A DNA stretch of 64,000 nucleotides. Source: Oribacterium sp. oral taxon 078 str. F0262 (GTDB lineage Bacteria > Bacillota > Clostridia > Lachnospirales > Lachnospiraceae). The position numbers and the translations under genes were made by a program. The notes under the pieces were generated by a model, which saw only the letters and a list, made by a program, of their open reading frames with translations, ran no database searches and had not been told where the DNA came from. This document shows positions 9,388-17,389 of the stretch, one piece after another; within the stretch, counting starts at the first letter, position 1; each line of letters begins with the position of its first letter. The stretch spans positions 474,126 to 538,125 of the forward strand of contig NZ_GG729934.1 of NCBI RefSeq assembly GCF_000160135.1, read 5' to 3'.

Positions 9388-10078
9388 ACTGCCTCACATA
9401 ACCGTTTTCTGCCCTCTTGTAGTGGATGATCTGCTCCTCCCCGGCATAGATCATCCCGAGCTCCTTTGTCGCAACCTGATAGATCTCATCGGGACTGACC
9501 GCATTGGAAATATAATTTTGCATGGCATCGTTTTCCGAACGCCTTTTCTCAAGCTTGTCCCTCAGGCGCTCGATGCGCTGCTCCCTCGTATTGATCTCGG
9601 TATGAAGCTGCACATAATTCAGGCAGATCCCGACAGCGAGAAGAAAGGAGAGAAAGAGCATGAACTGAAAGTAAAAGCTCCACGCTCCGCTCTTTTTCCG
9701 GAGACGGCTGCTCCGCTCCGTCTCACAGCGAAGCTGCATTTTTCGAAGCTCCGCGGCTCCCGGAGTCAAAAAACGCGGGCTGTCCCGCTTCACTCCCTCT
9801 GTCTCCCCCTTTCGATGCTGCTTTATCGCTCTTAAGCTCCTCCCGGCAGAAGACGCTTCCGCTTTGGCTCTCTTCGCATCGGAGGACGAAGCCCCGAGTC
9901 TCCTCTCTCTCTGAAGCGCCGTTTTTCCCGCGAGAACCCTGTCGCTTTGGCTCCTTCCGACTCTCCGGGACAGCTCCTGCCTCCCGCCGGCTCTCCTCAC
10001 TCTCTCCCCTTTTCGACCCATCGAAGCCTCGGCAGCGCCGACAGTCCATCGCATTCTATCCATAGCGCGCCGTGCCAT
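9365..10078 (-). CDS. ftsL: FtsL/DivIC-type septum formation protein with long basic N-terminus
   Basis: 237 residues. Residues 1-130 are a basic, low-complexity cytoplasmic tail rich in Arg, Lys and Ser. A membrane segment at about 134-155 (FYFQFMLFLSFLLAVGICL) is followed by a leucine-zipper-like coiled coil (about 157-190) and a C-terminal segment SPDEIYQVATKELGMIYAGE, which resembles the DivIC/FtsL consensus. It lies between rsmH and ftsI, the invariant ftsL position, and would form a complex with FtsQ and activate FtsW-FtsI. The strong GGAGGGGAGG site before the ATG supports the start. Sequence identity in this family is low, so the call rests on topology and position. Normal FtsL proteins are about 100-120 residues, so the tail is an addition. 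Confidence 0.85.
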   Translation of the reverse strand: MARRAMDRMRWTVGAAEASMGRKGERVRRAGGRQELSRRVGRSQSDRVLAGKTALQRERRLGASSSDAKRAKAEASSAGRSLRAIKQHRKGETEGVKRDSPRFLTPGAAELRKMQLRCETERSSRLRKKSGAWSFYFQFMLFLSFLLAVGICLNYVQLHTEINTREQRIERLRDKLEKRRSENDAMQNYISNAVSPDEIYQVATKELGMIYAGEEQIIHYKRAENGYVRQYEEIPKH

Positions 10079-10149
10079 AAACCTCCCCTCCTCTCAAAAC
10101 AGATAGGATTCGGATCCGAAAAACGGCCGATCCATTCCCGCCGTAAAAA

Positions 10150-11097
10150 TCAATTTCCCTCCGTCCTCTTCTCAAAAATCCGAAGCTTCGCGCTCTGAGA
10201 TCTCCGATTCTCAAGAAGCTCCTCCTCCGACGGCAGGATCGGCTTCTTCGTGAGAACGATCCCCCTGGATTTCCTCCCGCAGCTGCATACCGGAAAATCC
10301 GGCGGGCAGATACAGGGCTTCTCAGCCGTCCGGAATTTGCTTTTTACGATCCGATCCTCCAGCGAATGGAAGCTGATCACACAGAGCCTCCCGCCCTCCG
10401 AAAGGAGATCTATCATCCGGTCCAGAGTATTCTCCAAAACCTCCAGCTCCCGGTTCAGTTCAATCCGGATCGCCTGAAAGCTTCGCTTTGCGGGATGTCC
10501 GGAGAGAGCGCGGACACGGGCAGGGATCGCCCCCGAGATGATGCCGGAGAGCTCCAATGTCGTTTCAATCCGTTTCTTCTCCCGATACTGCACGATGTGC
10601 TTTGCGATATTTCTGGCAAAGTGGTCCTCGCCGTAGTCCCGGATGATCCGAAAGAGGGCCTCCTCACTGTAGGAGTTGACGATATCCGCCGCAGTCCTCT
10701 CTCCTCTTTGATCCATCCTCATGTCAAGCGCTGCATCCGTCCTGTAGGAAAATCCTCTCTCCCCCTCATCCAGCTGATAGCTGGATACCCCGAGGTCAAG
10801 GCAGATGCCGTCGACCCGCTCGATCTGAAGCCGCATCAGAATTTCGGCGATATCCTCATAATTGCCTCTCACGATGACAGCCCGGTCCCGGTAGTCCTTA
10901 AGGCGCTCCGAGGCCGCCTCTATCGCTGCTCCGTCCTGGTCGATGCCGATGAGCCTCCCTCTCCCGGAAAGCCGCTCACAGATGGAAAGCGCGTGTCCTC
11001 CGCCCCCGAGCGTGCCGTCCACATAGACCCCGTCCGCGCGAATTGCGAGTCCCTCTATCGTCTCCCGCAGAAGCACACTGTAATGATGGAATGTCAA
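10150..11097 (-). CDS. rsmH: 16S rRNA (cytosine-1402-N4)-methyltransferase RsmH
   Basis: S-adenosylmethionine-dependent methylase of 16S rRNA C1402 (formerly MraW). Signatures: [15 protein letters not shown] at the N-terminus, SAM-binding [81 protein letters not shown] and the C-terminal [14 protein letters not shown] with a Cys cluster. The open frame runs up to 11178, but those codons overlap mraZ and are not RsmH-like. A TTG at 11097, eight bases after GGAGGGA and overlapping the mraZ stop, gives 315 residues, the family length, and is preferred. Confidence 0.95.
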   Translation of the reverse strand: MTFHHYSVLLRETIEGLAIRADGVYVDGTLGGGGHALSICERLSGRGRLIGIDQDGAAIEAASERLKDYRDRAVIVRGNYEDIAEILMRLQIERVDGICLDLGVSSYQLDEGERGFSYRTDAALDMRMDQRGERTAADIVNSYSEEALFRIIRDYGEDHFARNIAKHIVQYREKKRIETTLELSGIISGAIPARVRALSGHPAKRSFQAIRIELNRELEVLENTLDRMIDLLSEGGRLCVISFHSLEDRIVKSKFRTAEKPCICPPDFPVCSCGRKSRGIVLTKKPILPSEEELLENRRSQSAKLRIFEKRTEGN

Positions 11098-11519
11098 ATT
11101 CCGAGTCCCTCCATATCCTCCGCGAGCTCCGCACTGTCCGAAAAATCGTTCTCGCTGATCCACCTCTCGTTGTCCCAAAGCTCCGCGTGGTCCCCCACGC
11201 CGATCAGGCAGACATCCTTTCGAAGCCCCGCCTTCTCCCTCAGAACCTGCGGGATCAGAATCCGGCCCTGTCCGTCCAGCTCACAGCTGACCGCGCTTCC
11301 AAGCAAAAAACGCTTCAGCCTCCGGGCCTTCTCATTGGTCATGGGGAGTGCGGCGAGCTTCTCCTCGAGCAGCTTCCACTCCGCCGGAGCATACATGGAA
11401 AGGCAGCCGTCCAGAGAGCGGGTGAGGACAAACTCCCTGTTCAGATTCTCCCGGAAACGAACAGGGACTATCATCCTCCCCTTTCCATCCAGATTATGAT
11501 GATACTCTCCGGTAAACAT
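11094..11519 (-). CDS. mraZ: Transcriptional regulator MraZ
   Basis: 141 residues from ATG 11519 ([19 protein letters not shown]). Contains two SpoVT/AbrB-like MraZ repeats, each with the D-x-K/Q-GR-x-x-x-P signature: [14 protein letters not shown] and [19 protein letters not shown]. MraZ forms a ring-shaped oligomer that binds repeats in its own promoter and controls the dcw operon. It is the first gene of the division cluster. The open frame extends to 11609, but the upstream codons run through the MraZ boxes and promoter, so the internal ATG is chosen. The C-terminal extension after WDNERW is short and acidic. Confidence 0.96.
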   Translation of the reverse strand: MFTGEYHHNLDGKGRMIVPVRFRENLNREFVLTRSLDGCLSMYAPAEWKLLEEKLAALPMTNEKARRLKRFLLGSAVSCELDGQGRILIPQVLREKAGLRKDVCLIGVGDHAELWDNERWISENDFSDSAELAEDMEGLGI

Positions 11520-11529
11520 CCAGATGTCA

Positions 11530-11556
11530 CCACTTTCCGCCACTTTTCCCCACTTC
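11530..11556 (-). promoter_or_regulatory. Three MraZ-type operator boxes
   Basis: On the minus strand, GAAGTGG (11556-11550), AAAGTGG (11546-11540) and AAAGTGG (11536-11530) occur as direct repeats with an exact 10-bp period, so each box is separated by 3 bp. This matches the AAAGTG-N3 repeat pattern described for MraZ sites in other Firmicute-related bacteria. They sit between the -10 box and the mraZ start, as expected for autoregulation. Confidence 0.8.
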
Positions 11557-11562
11557 ATTATA

Positions 11563-11591
11563 ATAATGCCTGTCTCATACTGAATTGTCAA
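11563..11591 (-). promoter_or_regulatory. Promoter of the mraZ (dcw) operon
   Basis: Minus strand: perfect -35 TTGACA (11591-11586), 17-bp spacer, -10 CATTAT (11568-11563). A second -10-like TATAAT at 11562-11557 follows directly but is 23 bp from the -35. Transcription would start close to the first MraZ box. Confidence 0.7.
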
Positions 11592-11661
11592 GGCAAGAGA
11601 AAGCGACAAAATATATGGCGTTTCTTACGTTTTGCTGTATAAGTGCATAAGTTCCCACCAT

Positions 11662-11694
11662 AAAAAAAGGGCGGGACCCCGCGGCGTCCCACCC
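11662..11694 (-). terminator. Rho-independent terminator after ychF
   Basis: Minus strand: a 9-bp stem GGGTGGGAC / GTCCCGCCC (one T-G wobble) with an 8-nt loop, followed by seven U. It lies about 60 bp past the ychF stop and separates ychF from the mraZ promoter. Confidence 0.85.
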
Positions 11695-11754
11695 CCTTCT
11701 GAAAAAACGGGAAGCTCTCCCAGCGCTCAAAAAACGAGGAGAGACCGATCTTTT

Positions 11755-12852
11755 TTAAACATTAAATCGGAAAAGTACAACATCTCCATCCTGCATAACA
11801 TAATCCTTCCCCTCCATGCGGACAAGCCCCTTTTCCCGGGCCGCAGAAAGCGATTTAAGATCCAGAAGATCCTTGTAATTTACGACCTCCGCCTTGATAA
11901 AGCCCCGCTCAAAATCAGAATGAATCTTACCCGCTGCCTGCGGCGCCTTTGTCCCCTTTTTAATCGTCCAGGCCCGGCTTTCCTTTTCTCCGGCCGTGAG
12001 GAAGGACATTAAGCCAAGAAGAGAATAGGACGCTCTTACGATCTTATCCAGCCCGGACTCCGAAAGCCCCAGGGATTCCAGATACTCTGTCCTCTCCTCC
12101 TCCGGAAGCTCCGAAATCTCCTGCTCGATCTGAGCACTGATGACAAAGACCCCGGAGCCAGTCTCCTTCGCATAGCCCCGGACCTTTTGTACATGGGGAT
12201 TTCCCGTCCCGTCATCGGAGAGACTGTCCTCCGATACATTGCAGGCGTAGATCACCGGCTTTCTGGTGAGGAGATCCAGGCTGTCCACAAAGGCATTCTT
12301 ATCCTCGTCTCCCGCGTCAAAGCCGATCGCGAGCTTTCCACTCTCCAGATATTGATAAAGCTCGGACAAAAGCATAAGCTCCGCCTTCGCCTCCTTATCG
12401 TTCTGGGAAAGCTTTTTCAGCTTCTGCATTCTCCTCTCCAAAAGATCCAGATCGGAGAAGATGAGCTCCAGATTGATCGTCTCGATGTCCCGAAGCGGAT
12501 CCACAGAGCCGTCGACATGGATCACATTGGGATCCTCAAAGCAGCGGACGACATGGACGATCGCGTCGGTCTCCCGGATATTGGAGAGAAACTGATTTCC
12601 GAGGCCCTCCCCCTTGGAGGCCCCCTTCACAAGCCCGGCAATATCCACAAATTCTATCACCGCCGGCGTTGTCTTCTCGGAATGATAGAGCTCCGAGAGC
12701 AGATGGAGCCGTTCGTCCGGCACAGCGACAACCCCCACATTGGGATCTATCGTGCAAAAGGGATAGTTTGCGGCCTCTGCCCCCGCCCGCGTGATAGCAT
12801 TAAAGAGAGTCGATTTCCCGACATTTGGAAGACCAACGATTCCTAATTTCAT
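11755..12852 (-). CDS. ychF: Redox-regulated ATPase YchF (OBG family)
   Basis: 365-residue ribosome-associated P-loop NTPase of the Obg family, with ATP preference. Start [20 protein letters not shown] (G1 GLPNVGKST), then [31 protein letters not shown] (G3) and the NxxE-type motif that replaces NKxD. The C-terminal TGS domain ends [21 protein letters not shown]. Full length. The open frame continues upstream to 12906, but ATG 12852 with AAGGAG eight bases upstream matches the family start. It is monocistronic: its own promoter at 12933-12961 and a terminator downstream. Confidence 0.97.
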   Translation of the reverse strand: MKLGIVGLPNVGKSTLFNAITRAGAEAANYPFCTIDPNVGVVAVPDERLHLLSELYHSEKTTPAVIEFVDIAGLVKGASKGEGLGNQFLSNIRETDAIVHVVRCFEDPNVIHVDGSVDPLRDIETINLELIFSDLDLLERRMQKLKKLSQNDKEAKAELMLLSELYQYLESGKLAIGFDAGDEDKNAFVDSLDLLTRKPVIYACNVSEDSLSDDGTGNPHVQKVRGYAKETGSGVFVISAQIEQEISELPEEERTEYLESLGLSESGLDKIVRASYSLLGLMSFLTAGEKESRAWTIKKGTKAPQAAGKIHSDFERGFIKAEVVNYKDLLDLKSLSAAREKGLVRMEGKDYVMQDGDVVLFRFNV

Positions 12853-12880
12853 AGATAAACTCCTTGATACCCATGTGAAA

Positions 12881-12915
12881 GCCCCGACTGACAACAGTCG
12901 GAGCAAGAGCGCCCT
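12881..12915. repeat. Hairpin plus dispersed-repeat segment in the ychF leader
   Basis: A 10-bp stem (12881-12890 with 12895-12904, loop ACAA, one G-T pair as RNA) lies in the ychF 5' leader. The right arm continues into AGTCGGAGCAAGAGCGCCC, which differs by a single base from a segment at about 51388-51408 in the fold-back island. It is therefore likely a copy of the same dispersed GC-rich repeat. Confidence 0.6.
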
Positions 12916-12932
12916 CTGCCTTTTCCGTACCT

Positions 12933-12961
12933 ATTCTAAACGTCCTCTTGCGGGAAAGCAA
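12933..12961 (-). promoter_or_regulatory. Promoter of ychF
   Basis: Minus strand: -35 TTGCTT (12961-12956), 17-bp spacer, -10 TAGAAT (12938-12933). It gives a leader of about 75 nt containing the hairpin at 12881-12904. Confidence 0.55.
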
Positions 12962-13004
12962 TAAGCAGCTTCTATAAGACATTGTCACCACAGCGGGCGA
13001 AGAC

Positions 13005-13049
13005 AATAAAAAGGAGCTTTCACTCTTCTCGAAAAGGCCTTCCTCCTTT
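13005..13049 (-). terminator. Probable terminator of the nucleoside operon
   Basis: Minus strand: AAAGGAG / CTCCTTT 7-bp stem with a 26-nt loop that contains the palindrome AAGGCCTT, followed by TTATTG. The stem is weak for an intrinsic terminator, but it is the only candidate between the operon and ychF. Confidence 0.4.
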
Positions 13050-13083
13050 GGGAAAGGATCGGATTCGGCGGATCGGGTGAGCT

Positions 13084-13260
13084 TCAGGCCCTCCTGATCT
13101 CTTTCCTATGCTCCACCATCATCCAATATCTCGTTTTCCTCCCATATTCCGGGATATTCTCCTCGATATAATCCCTTTTAAAATACAAAAAGCGAAGCCC
13201 GATGATGCATCTTCTAAGCCCCAGGACCTTCGACAGCCGGTTCACATCCCCTTCCTTCAC
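13084..13260 (-). pseudogene. Short ORF, possible DUF169-like remnant
   Basis: 58 codons from a GTG at 13260 (AGGAAG just upstream), 16 bp after the rbsK stop. The product contains LGLRRCIIGLRFLYFKRD and RKTRYWMMVEHRKEI. This pattern resembles the beginning of DUF169-type proteins (a hydrophobic 'GxxF' strand, then a 'Y-x-M-V' segment), but it stops where those proteins would continue. Codon use looks like that of its neighbours. It may be a decayed 5' end of such a gene or an unrelated small protein. Assignment from memory only. Confidence 0.3.
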
Positions 13261-13276
13261 ATCTTCCTGTGCGAGA

Positions 13277-14176
13277 TCAGGGAGAGGGGAAAGCCGCCTC
13301 AAGCTCCTCTATCTTCGGTATCGAAGGCTCCGCCCCCGCCGAGGCCACGGCCAGTGACGCCGCCTTCGATGCAAGATCCATGCTTTCTTTCGCTGAATAC
13401 CCCTTCCATATTCCCGACACAAAGTATCCCGTGAAGCTGTCTCCCGCCGCGGTGGTATCCATAACCTTAGCCGGATAGATATCCTGCTGATAGTCCATAC
13501 CCTCCTCCGCATATAGAGATCCCCTTTTTCCCAGGGTAAGAACGATCTTCGAGCCGGGAAATCTCTTCAGCATCTCATGGATCTGCTCCTCCTCCCTCTT
13601 TTCATCTCCTCCCAGAAGCTGCGCGATTTCAATTTCATTCAGAATAAAATAATTCACATAGCATAGGGGGCAGGAGCGCAGAGCTTCATTCATCGGAGAA
13701 GGATTCAGGATGATTCTCATTCCTCTTTCATGCGCCTTTTCCATGAGGTAAACCATATTGCTGATTTCATTTTGGAGCAAAAGGAAGTCCCCTTCCGAAA
13801 AATCCGAGAGAACCTCATCGATGTATTCTCTGGAAATCCTTTGATTCGCTCCGCCGTGCAGAATGATGCAGTTATTGCCGCTCTGATCTCTCTGAATGAC
13901 CGCATTCCCGGTTCGGCTCTCCTTTGAGCTCCTGATATAGCGGGTATTCACTCCGGCCTTTTTCATGAGCTCGATCAGAAAATCATCTCCCTGTCCGATC
14001 ATCCCCGCGTGGAAAACCGGGATCCCGGATCTCGCCAGTGCAATGGATTGATTCAGTCCCTTCCCTCCGGGGAAAATCTGCAGCTCATCCGCCAATATGG
14101 TTTCTCCGGGTTGAACAAAATGCTCTACAGAATACACATAATCCAGATTGATCGAACCAAAATTCAATATTCTCAT
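13277..14176 (-). CDS. rbsK: Ribokinase (PfkB family)
   Basis: 299 residues, normal ribokinase length. N-terminal LNFGSINLDYVYSVEHFVQPGET, sugar-binding GGKGLNQSIALARSG, and the C-terminal anion-hole/catalytic motif DTTAAGDSFTGYF, the DTTAAGD form usual in ribokinases. It would phosphorylate D-ribose to ribose-5-phosphate in the cytoplasm. It is the last intact gene of the operon that begins with the nucleoside-binding lipoprotein, and the ribose released by the nucleoside hydrolase is its obvious substrate. ATG 14176 has AAGGA upstream. Deoxyribose or another pentose cannot be excluded from sequence alone. Confidence 0.9.
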   Translation of the reverse strand: MRILNFGSINLDYVYSVEHFVQPGETILADELQIFPGGKGLNQSIALARSGIPVFHAGMIGQGDDFLIELMKKAGVNTRYIRSSKESRTGNAVIQRDQSGNNCIILHGGANQRISREYIDEVLSDFSEGDFLLLQNEISNMVYLMEKAHERGMRIILNPSPMNEALRSCPLCYVNYFILNEIEIAQLLGGDEKREEEQIHEMLKRFPGSKIVLTLGKRGSLYAEEGMDYQQDIYPAKVMDTTAAGDSFTGYFVSGIWKGYSAKESMDLASKAASLAVASAGAEPSIPKIEELEAAFPSP

Positions 14177-14212
14177 CTTCTGTCCTTCGAAATTTCATAT
14201 TCGGCGTTTCCG

Positions 14213-14959
14213 CTATTTTATCAGCCACGCCGCAAGATTCGCAAACAGCCTCTCATAGCCCTCCCATTCACAAAACTCCGGCGGAGCCCAGTGCGGCGCA
14301 CAGTCTGTGGTCAATACCGCGCTTCTCCCCTTTCCATAGCTTCCGACCGCAAGAAAAGGATCCCCGCAGACCGAAGCCAATACCTCTGTCCCGGGCTTTT
14401 CCATTGTTTTATTATATCCCAAAATCCGAGGCCATTCTCCCCTGATCCCGTCCAGAATCTCATGCTCCGGCATAAGCGTCTCCGGGCGCACCCCTTCGCA
14501 GTGCTCCTCCCGATCATCTGTTTTCAGAAGCTCCACCGGGAGGACCTCCTGCACTGCCGTACTCCCCCACTTTCCCCTGGCGTCAATGCCGGAAAAGGTG
14601 AGATATCCGCCCACCATCAGAAGTGCTCCCCCATCAAGGACATAATCTCTGAGAAGATCGCAGCGATTGGGCCGAAGCTCACTCCTGGAAAAGGTCGCCG
14701 TCGGAAGCAAAAGCGTATTGGCTCCGATATCGGAGAGAACAATCAGATCGAAATTTCTTAATTTCTCCAGGCTGTACGGGAATTCCTCCATGGCCAAATG
14801 ATTTGGCATAAAGACAAATTCATATCCCGCTTTCTCGAAGGCCGCCTTGATATATCGCTCTCCTGTCTCATAAACCGAGCTGTAGAAAGCATCAAAGCCC
14901 TTTACATGTGTCGTATAGCTCATCCATGACTCTCCCGCCAGCAGTATTCTCTTTGCCAT
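14213..14959 (-). CDS. Glutamine amidotransferase-like protein (PF07090 type)
   Basis: 248 residues. The start KRILLAGESWMSYTTHVKGF and the segment FDLIVLSDIGANTLLLP...RDYVLDGGALLMVGGYLTFSGIDARG are characteristic of the class-I-glutamine-amidotransferase-like family PF07090 (formerly DUF1355). The fold is Rossmann-like, but the classical nucleophile elbow G-x-C-x-G is not present: the place is taken by VGGYLTFSG. Amidotransferase activity is therefore doubtful and the biochemical role unknown. Such genes often lie in sugar- or nucleoside-catabolism operons. Here it sits between an M20 deacylase (16 bp gap) and ribokinase. ATG 14959 has AAAGGAGAG upstream. Confidence 0.75.
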   Translation of the reverse strand: MAKRILLAGESWMSYTTHVKGFDAFYSSVYETGERYIKAAFEKAGYEFVFMPNHLAMEEFPYSLEKLRNFDLIVLSDIGANTLLLPTATFSRSELRPNRCDLLRDYVLDGGALLMVGGYLTFSGIDARGKWGSTAVQEVLPVELLKTDDREEHCEGVRPETLMPEHEILDGIRGEWPRILGYNKTMEKPGTEVLASVCGDPFLAVGSYGKGRSAVLTTDCAPHWAPPEFCEWEGYERLFANLAAWLIK

Positions 14960-14975
14960 AAACTCTCCTTTCTTT

Positions 14976-16250
14976 TCAGGCAGCGCAGAAATCCAGAATC
15001 AATTCCGCATAGATCAGGATCGCTTCCAGATAGGAATCGATTTCCACCCACTCATCCGTACTGTGACACTGCGCAAGATTCCCGGGCCCAAACTGTATCG
15101 TCTGGCAGCCTCCTATATTTCTCCAAAGCCTGGAATCGCAGCCCGCCGGTGAGCCTGTGATCTGCACCGGTTTTTTTCGGACCAGACTGTAGGCTCTTTG
15201 AAAGCTTTCCACCAGGCTCTGTCCCTCTCCCATTTCAAATCCGCCGCCGGCCTGATAGACCGTCAGCTTCGGAGGATGCTTTTCCAGCCAAAGGTCCGAG
15301 CGGGAGACTCTCGAGATCAAATCCTCGATCTCCCCGACGAGCCCCTGATAATTCATCTGTCCCGGGATATAGTGCACGCAGAGCTCAAAGCAGCATTCGG
15401 AAGGCACGGTGGATCCCGCGCTTCCTCCCCGAATCACCCCGACATTCAGACTCGGAGAGGGCAGCAGCGGATGCCGGTATTTCAGGAGCCACTCATGCTC
15501 CATCTCGTGCATGGCCTCGATGATTTTTATCGCCTTTTCAATGGCACTGACTCCGGCTTTCTTCTCCCCGGAATGGCAGGACTTTCCCTCCACCTCTACC
15601 CGGAAGAACACAAAGCCCATATGAGCGAGAATCAGTTCATCTCCTGTTCCCTCACAGACCACCACTCCATCCGCTCTCAGTCCGGACATAAGAGCCTGAA
15701 CGGAGCCGTTTCCTCCCCCTTCCTCATCGCATACGGACGCGATAATAAGCTCTCCCGGGATTTCTCTTTCCGCGTCCTTCAGCAGCTGGACCGCCATCAC
15801 TGAGGCCATAAGACCCGCTTTCATATCTGCGGTTCCGCGCCCGTACATCCTTCCGCCTTCGATTCTCGCCTCAAACGGCGGACTTTTCCACTCCTTTTCA
15901 TTATCCGCGGGCATCACGTCCATATGTCCGTTCAGGATGAGACTTCTCCCCCTGCCCTCTGTCCCAAATCCCGCGTACAGATTATAGCGCTTCTCCAGCT
16001 TATGTCCGAGATTTCCCTCATGCCAGAGCTCATGGCAGCGTTTGATATCCGCTTCCTTCAGGGGATCCAGTCTCAGCCGTGCCCCCATCTCCCGGAGAAG
16101 CCGGGCCAGATAATCCTGCCCCTCCTTCTCCAGTCCTCCGTCAATCCCATGTCCCAGCACATGGGTATCGATCTCCACCAGCTCCGCGAGTCTCTTGATA
16201 TAATACTCCTTGTTTTTTTCCAGAATCTCTCTTAAATCAAGCATTCCCAT
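14976..16250 (-). CDS. M20 family metallo-deacylase (ArgE/DapE-like)
   Basis: Cytoplasmic zinc-dependent M20 peptidase/deacylase of about 424 residues. Metal-binding motifs in order: LILNGHMDVMPAD, GRGTADMKAGLMAS, CDEEGGGNGS and CHSTDEWVEID near the C-terminus, with a lid domain containing CHSGEKKAG. Closest named relatives would be acetylornithine deacetylase and succinyl-diaminopimelate desuccinylase. The substrate is not predictable, and the operon context (nucleoside transport, hydrolase, ribokinase) hints at an N-acylated nucleoside or amino-acid conjugate rather than arginine synthesis. The frame extends to 16298. ATG 16250 or 16244 is preferred because GGGAGGAAGG precedes them. Confidence 0.85.
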   Translation of the reverse strand: MGMLDLREILEKNKEYYIKRLAELVEIDTHVLGHGIDGGLEKEGQDYLARLLREMGARLRLDPLKEADIKRCHELWHEGNLGHKLEKRYNLYAGFGTEGRGRSLILNGHMDVMPADNEKEWKSPPFEARIEGGRMYGRGTADMKAGLMASVMAVQLLKDAEREIPGELIIASVCDEEGGGNGSVQALMSGLRADGVVVCEGTGDELILAHMGFVFFRVEVEGKSCHSGEKKAGVSAIEKAIKIIEAMHEMEHEWLLKYRHPLLPSPSLNVGVIRGGSAGSTVPSECCFELCVHYIPGQMNYQGLVGEIEDLISRVSRSDLWLEKHPPKLTVYQAGGGFEMGEGQSLVESFQRAYSLVRKKPVQITGSPAGCDSRLWRNIGGCQTIQFGPGNLAQCHSTDEWVEIDSYLEAILIYAELILDFCAA

Positions 16251-16326
16251 CCTTCCTCCCGCAAAACGTATTCCATGCGGGAATGCGGGCAGTTTCACCC
16301 TTAGTACAGGGGATCCGCATCCCGCC

Positions 16327-17259
16327 TTATCCGTATCTTCTCAGCCCGGACTCAATGCAGTCCCAGAAGCGCTCCACCTGAATGTCCACTGCCACATCCG
16401 CTGTGGCCTCCCTGTGCAGATAGCCAAAGTAATCGCAATTGGTTCGCCCATAGGACTGCTCGCTGCGGATATCAATCTCGACATTCATCGCCTTGGTTTT
16501 CAGAATATCCGGATCAATTAGATAGGCGACAGGCACCGGATCGTGGAGCGGTCCCCCCTCCCAGCCGAAAACCTCCTTCTGCGTCCTGCAAAAGTGTCCC
16601 ATCAAGTCCACAAAGAGCTTCGATGCCTTATTGCCGATCCTTCCCATGCGCTCCACAATCTCCGGGAAGCACAAGGCCTTCCTCGTCACATCCAGTCCCG
16701 CCATTGTGATCGGCCGCCCGGAGTTGAAACAGACGTATGCTGCTTCCGCATCTGCCGCAATATTGAACTCGGCCGCCGGAGTGATATTGCCGTTTCCATA
16801 GGAGCCTCCCATCAGGACGATCCTCTCGATTTTATCGAGAATTCCGGGATTCATCCGCATCGCCATGGCAAGGTTTGTCATGGGACCGGTCGTCACCATG
16901 GTTACGGCTTCCTCAGAGGATAAAAGCGAACGGATGATGAACGTAACCGCATGCTCCTCTTCCACGGTCCTTTTGAGCTCCGGAAACACAGGTCCGTCCA
17001 GGCCGCTGCTTCCATGAATGTCAGCCGCGTGAATCCTTTTCCTGACCATCGGCTGGCCGCATCCCGCGTAAACCGGGATATCCAGCTCCAGATACTGAAG
17101 GACATTGAGGGCATTTGGGGAAGTTTTTTCTATCGTCTGATTCCCCGAAACCACCGTGATCCCCAAAATCTCCAGCTCCGGCGCTCTTCCGGCCAGCATA
17201 ATGGCTACCGCATCATCATGTCCCGGATCACAGTCCAGAATGATTTTTCTCCTCTTCAT
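16327..17259 (-). CDS. Ribonucleoside hydrolase (IunH/RihA family)
   Basis: 310-residue inosine-uridine-preferring nucleoside hydrolase. The calcium-binding N-terminal signature IILDCDPGHDDAVAIMLA is intact, followed by VTTGPMTNLAMAM, IVLMGGSYGNGNITPAAEFNIAADAEAA (the catalytic/ribose-binding loop) and LHDPVPVAYLIDP with the conserved His-Asp. It would split imported ribonucleosides into base and ribose in the cytoplasm. It is downstream of the BMP-type ABC transporter in the same direction and upstream of ribokinase, which fits a salvage route. ATG 17259 has GGAGAG upstream. Base specificity is unknown. Confidence 0.93.
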   Translation of the reverse strand: MKRRKIILDCDPGHDDAVAIMLAGRAPELEILGITVVSGNQTIEKTSPNALNVLQYLELDIPVYAGCGQPMVRKRIHAADIHGSSGLDGPVFPELKRTVEEEHAVTFIIRSLLSSEEAVTMVTTGPMTNLAMAMRMNPGILDKIERIVLMGGSYGNGNITPAAEFNIAADAEAAYVCFNSGRPITMAGLDVTRKALCFPEIVERMGRIGNKASKLFVDLMGHFCRTQKEVFGWEGGPLHDPVPVAYLIDPDILKTKAMNVEIDIRSEQSYGRTNCDYFGYLHREATADVAVDIQVERFWDCIESGLRRYG

Positions 17260-17389
17260 AAATCTCTCCGATCTTTTCGCTTGTTTTCTGTACTGCGTAA
17301 AATATTCTCCGGCTGATCTCTGTCCTTAAAGCCGGAGTCTCTGCCGAAAATTCATACATCCCTCCTCCGCCTGAGCTCTAATGACGATC

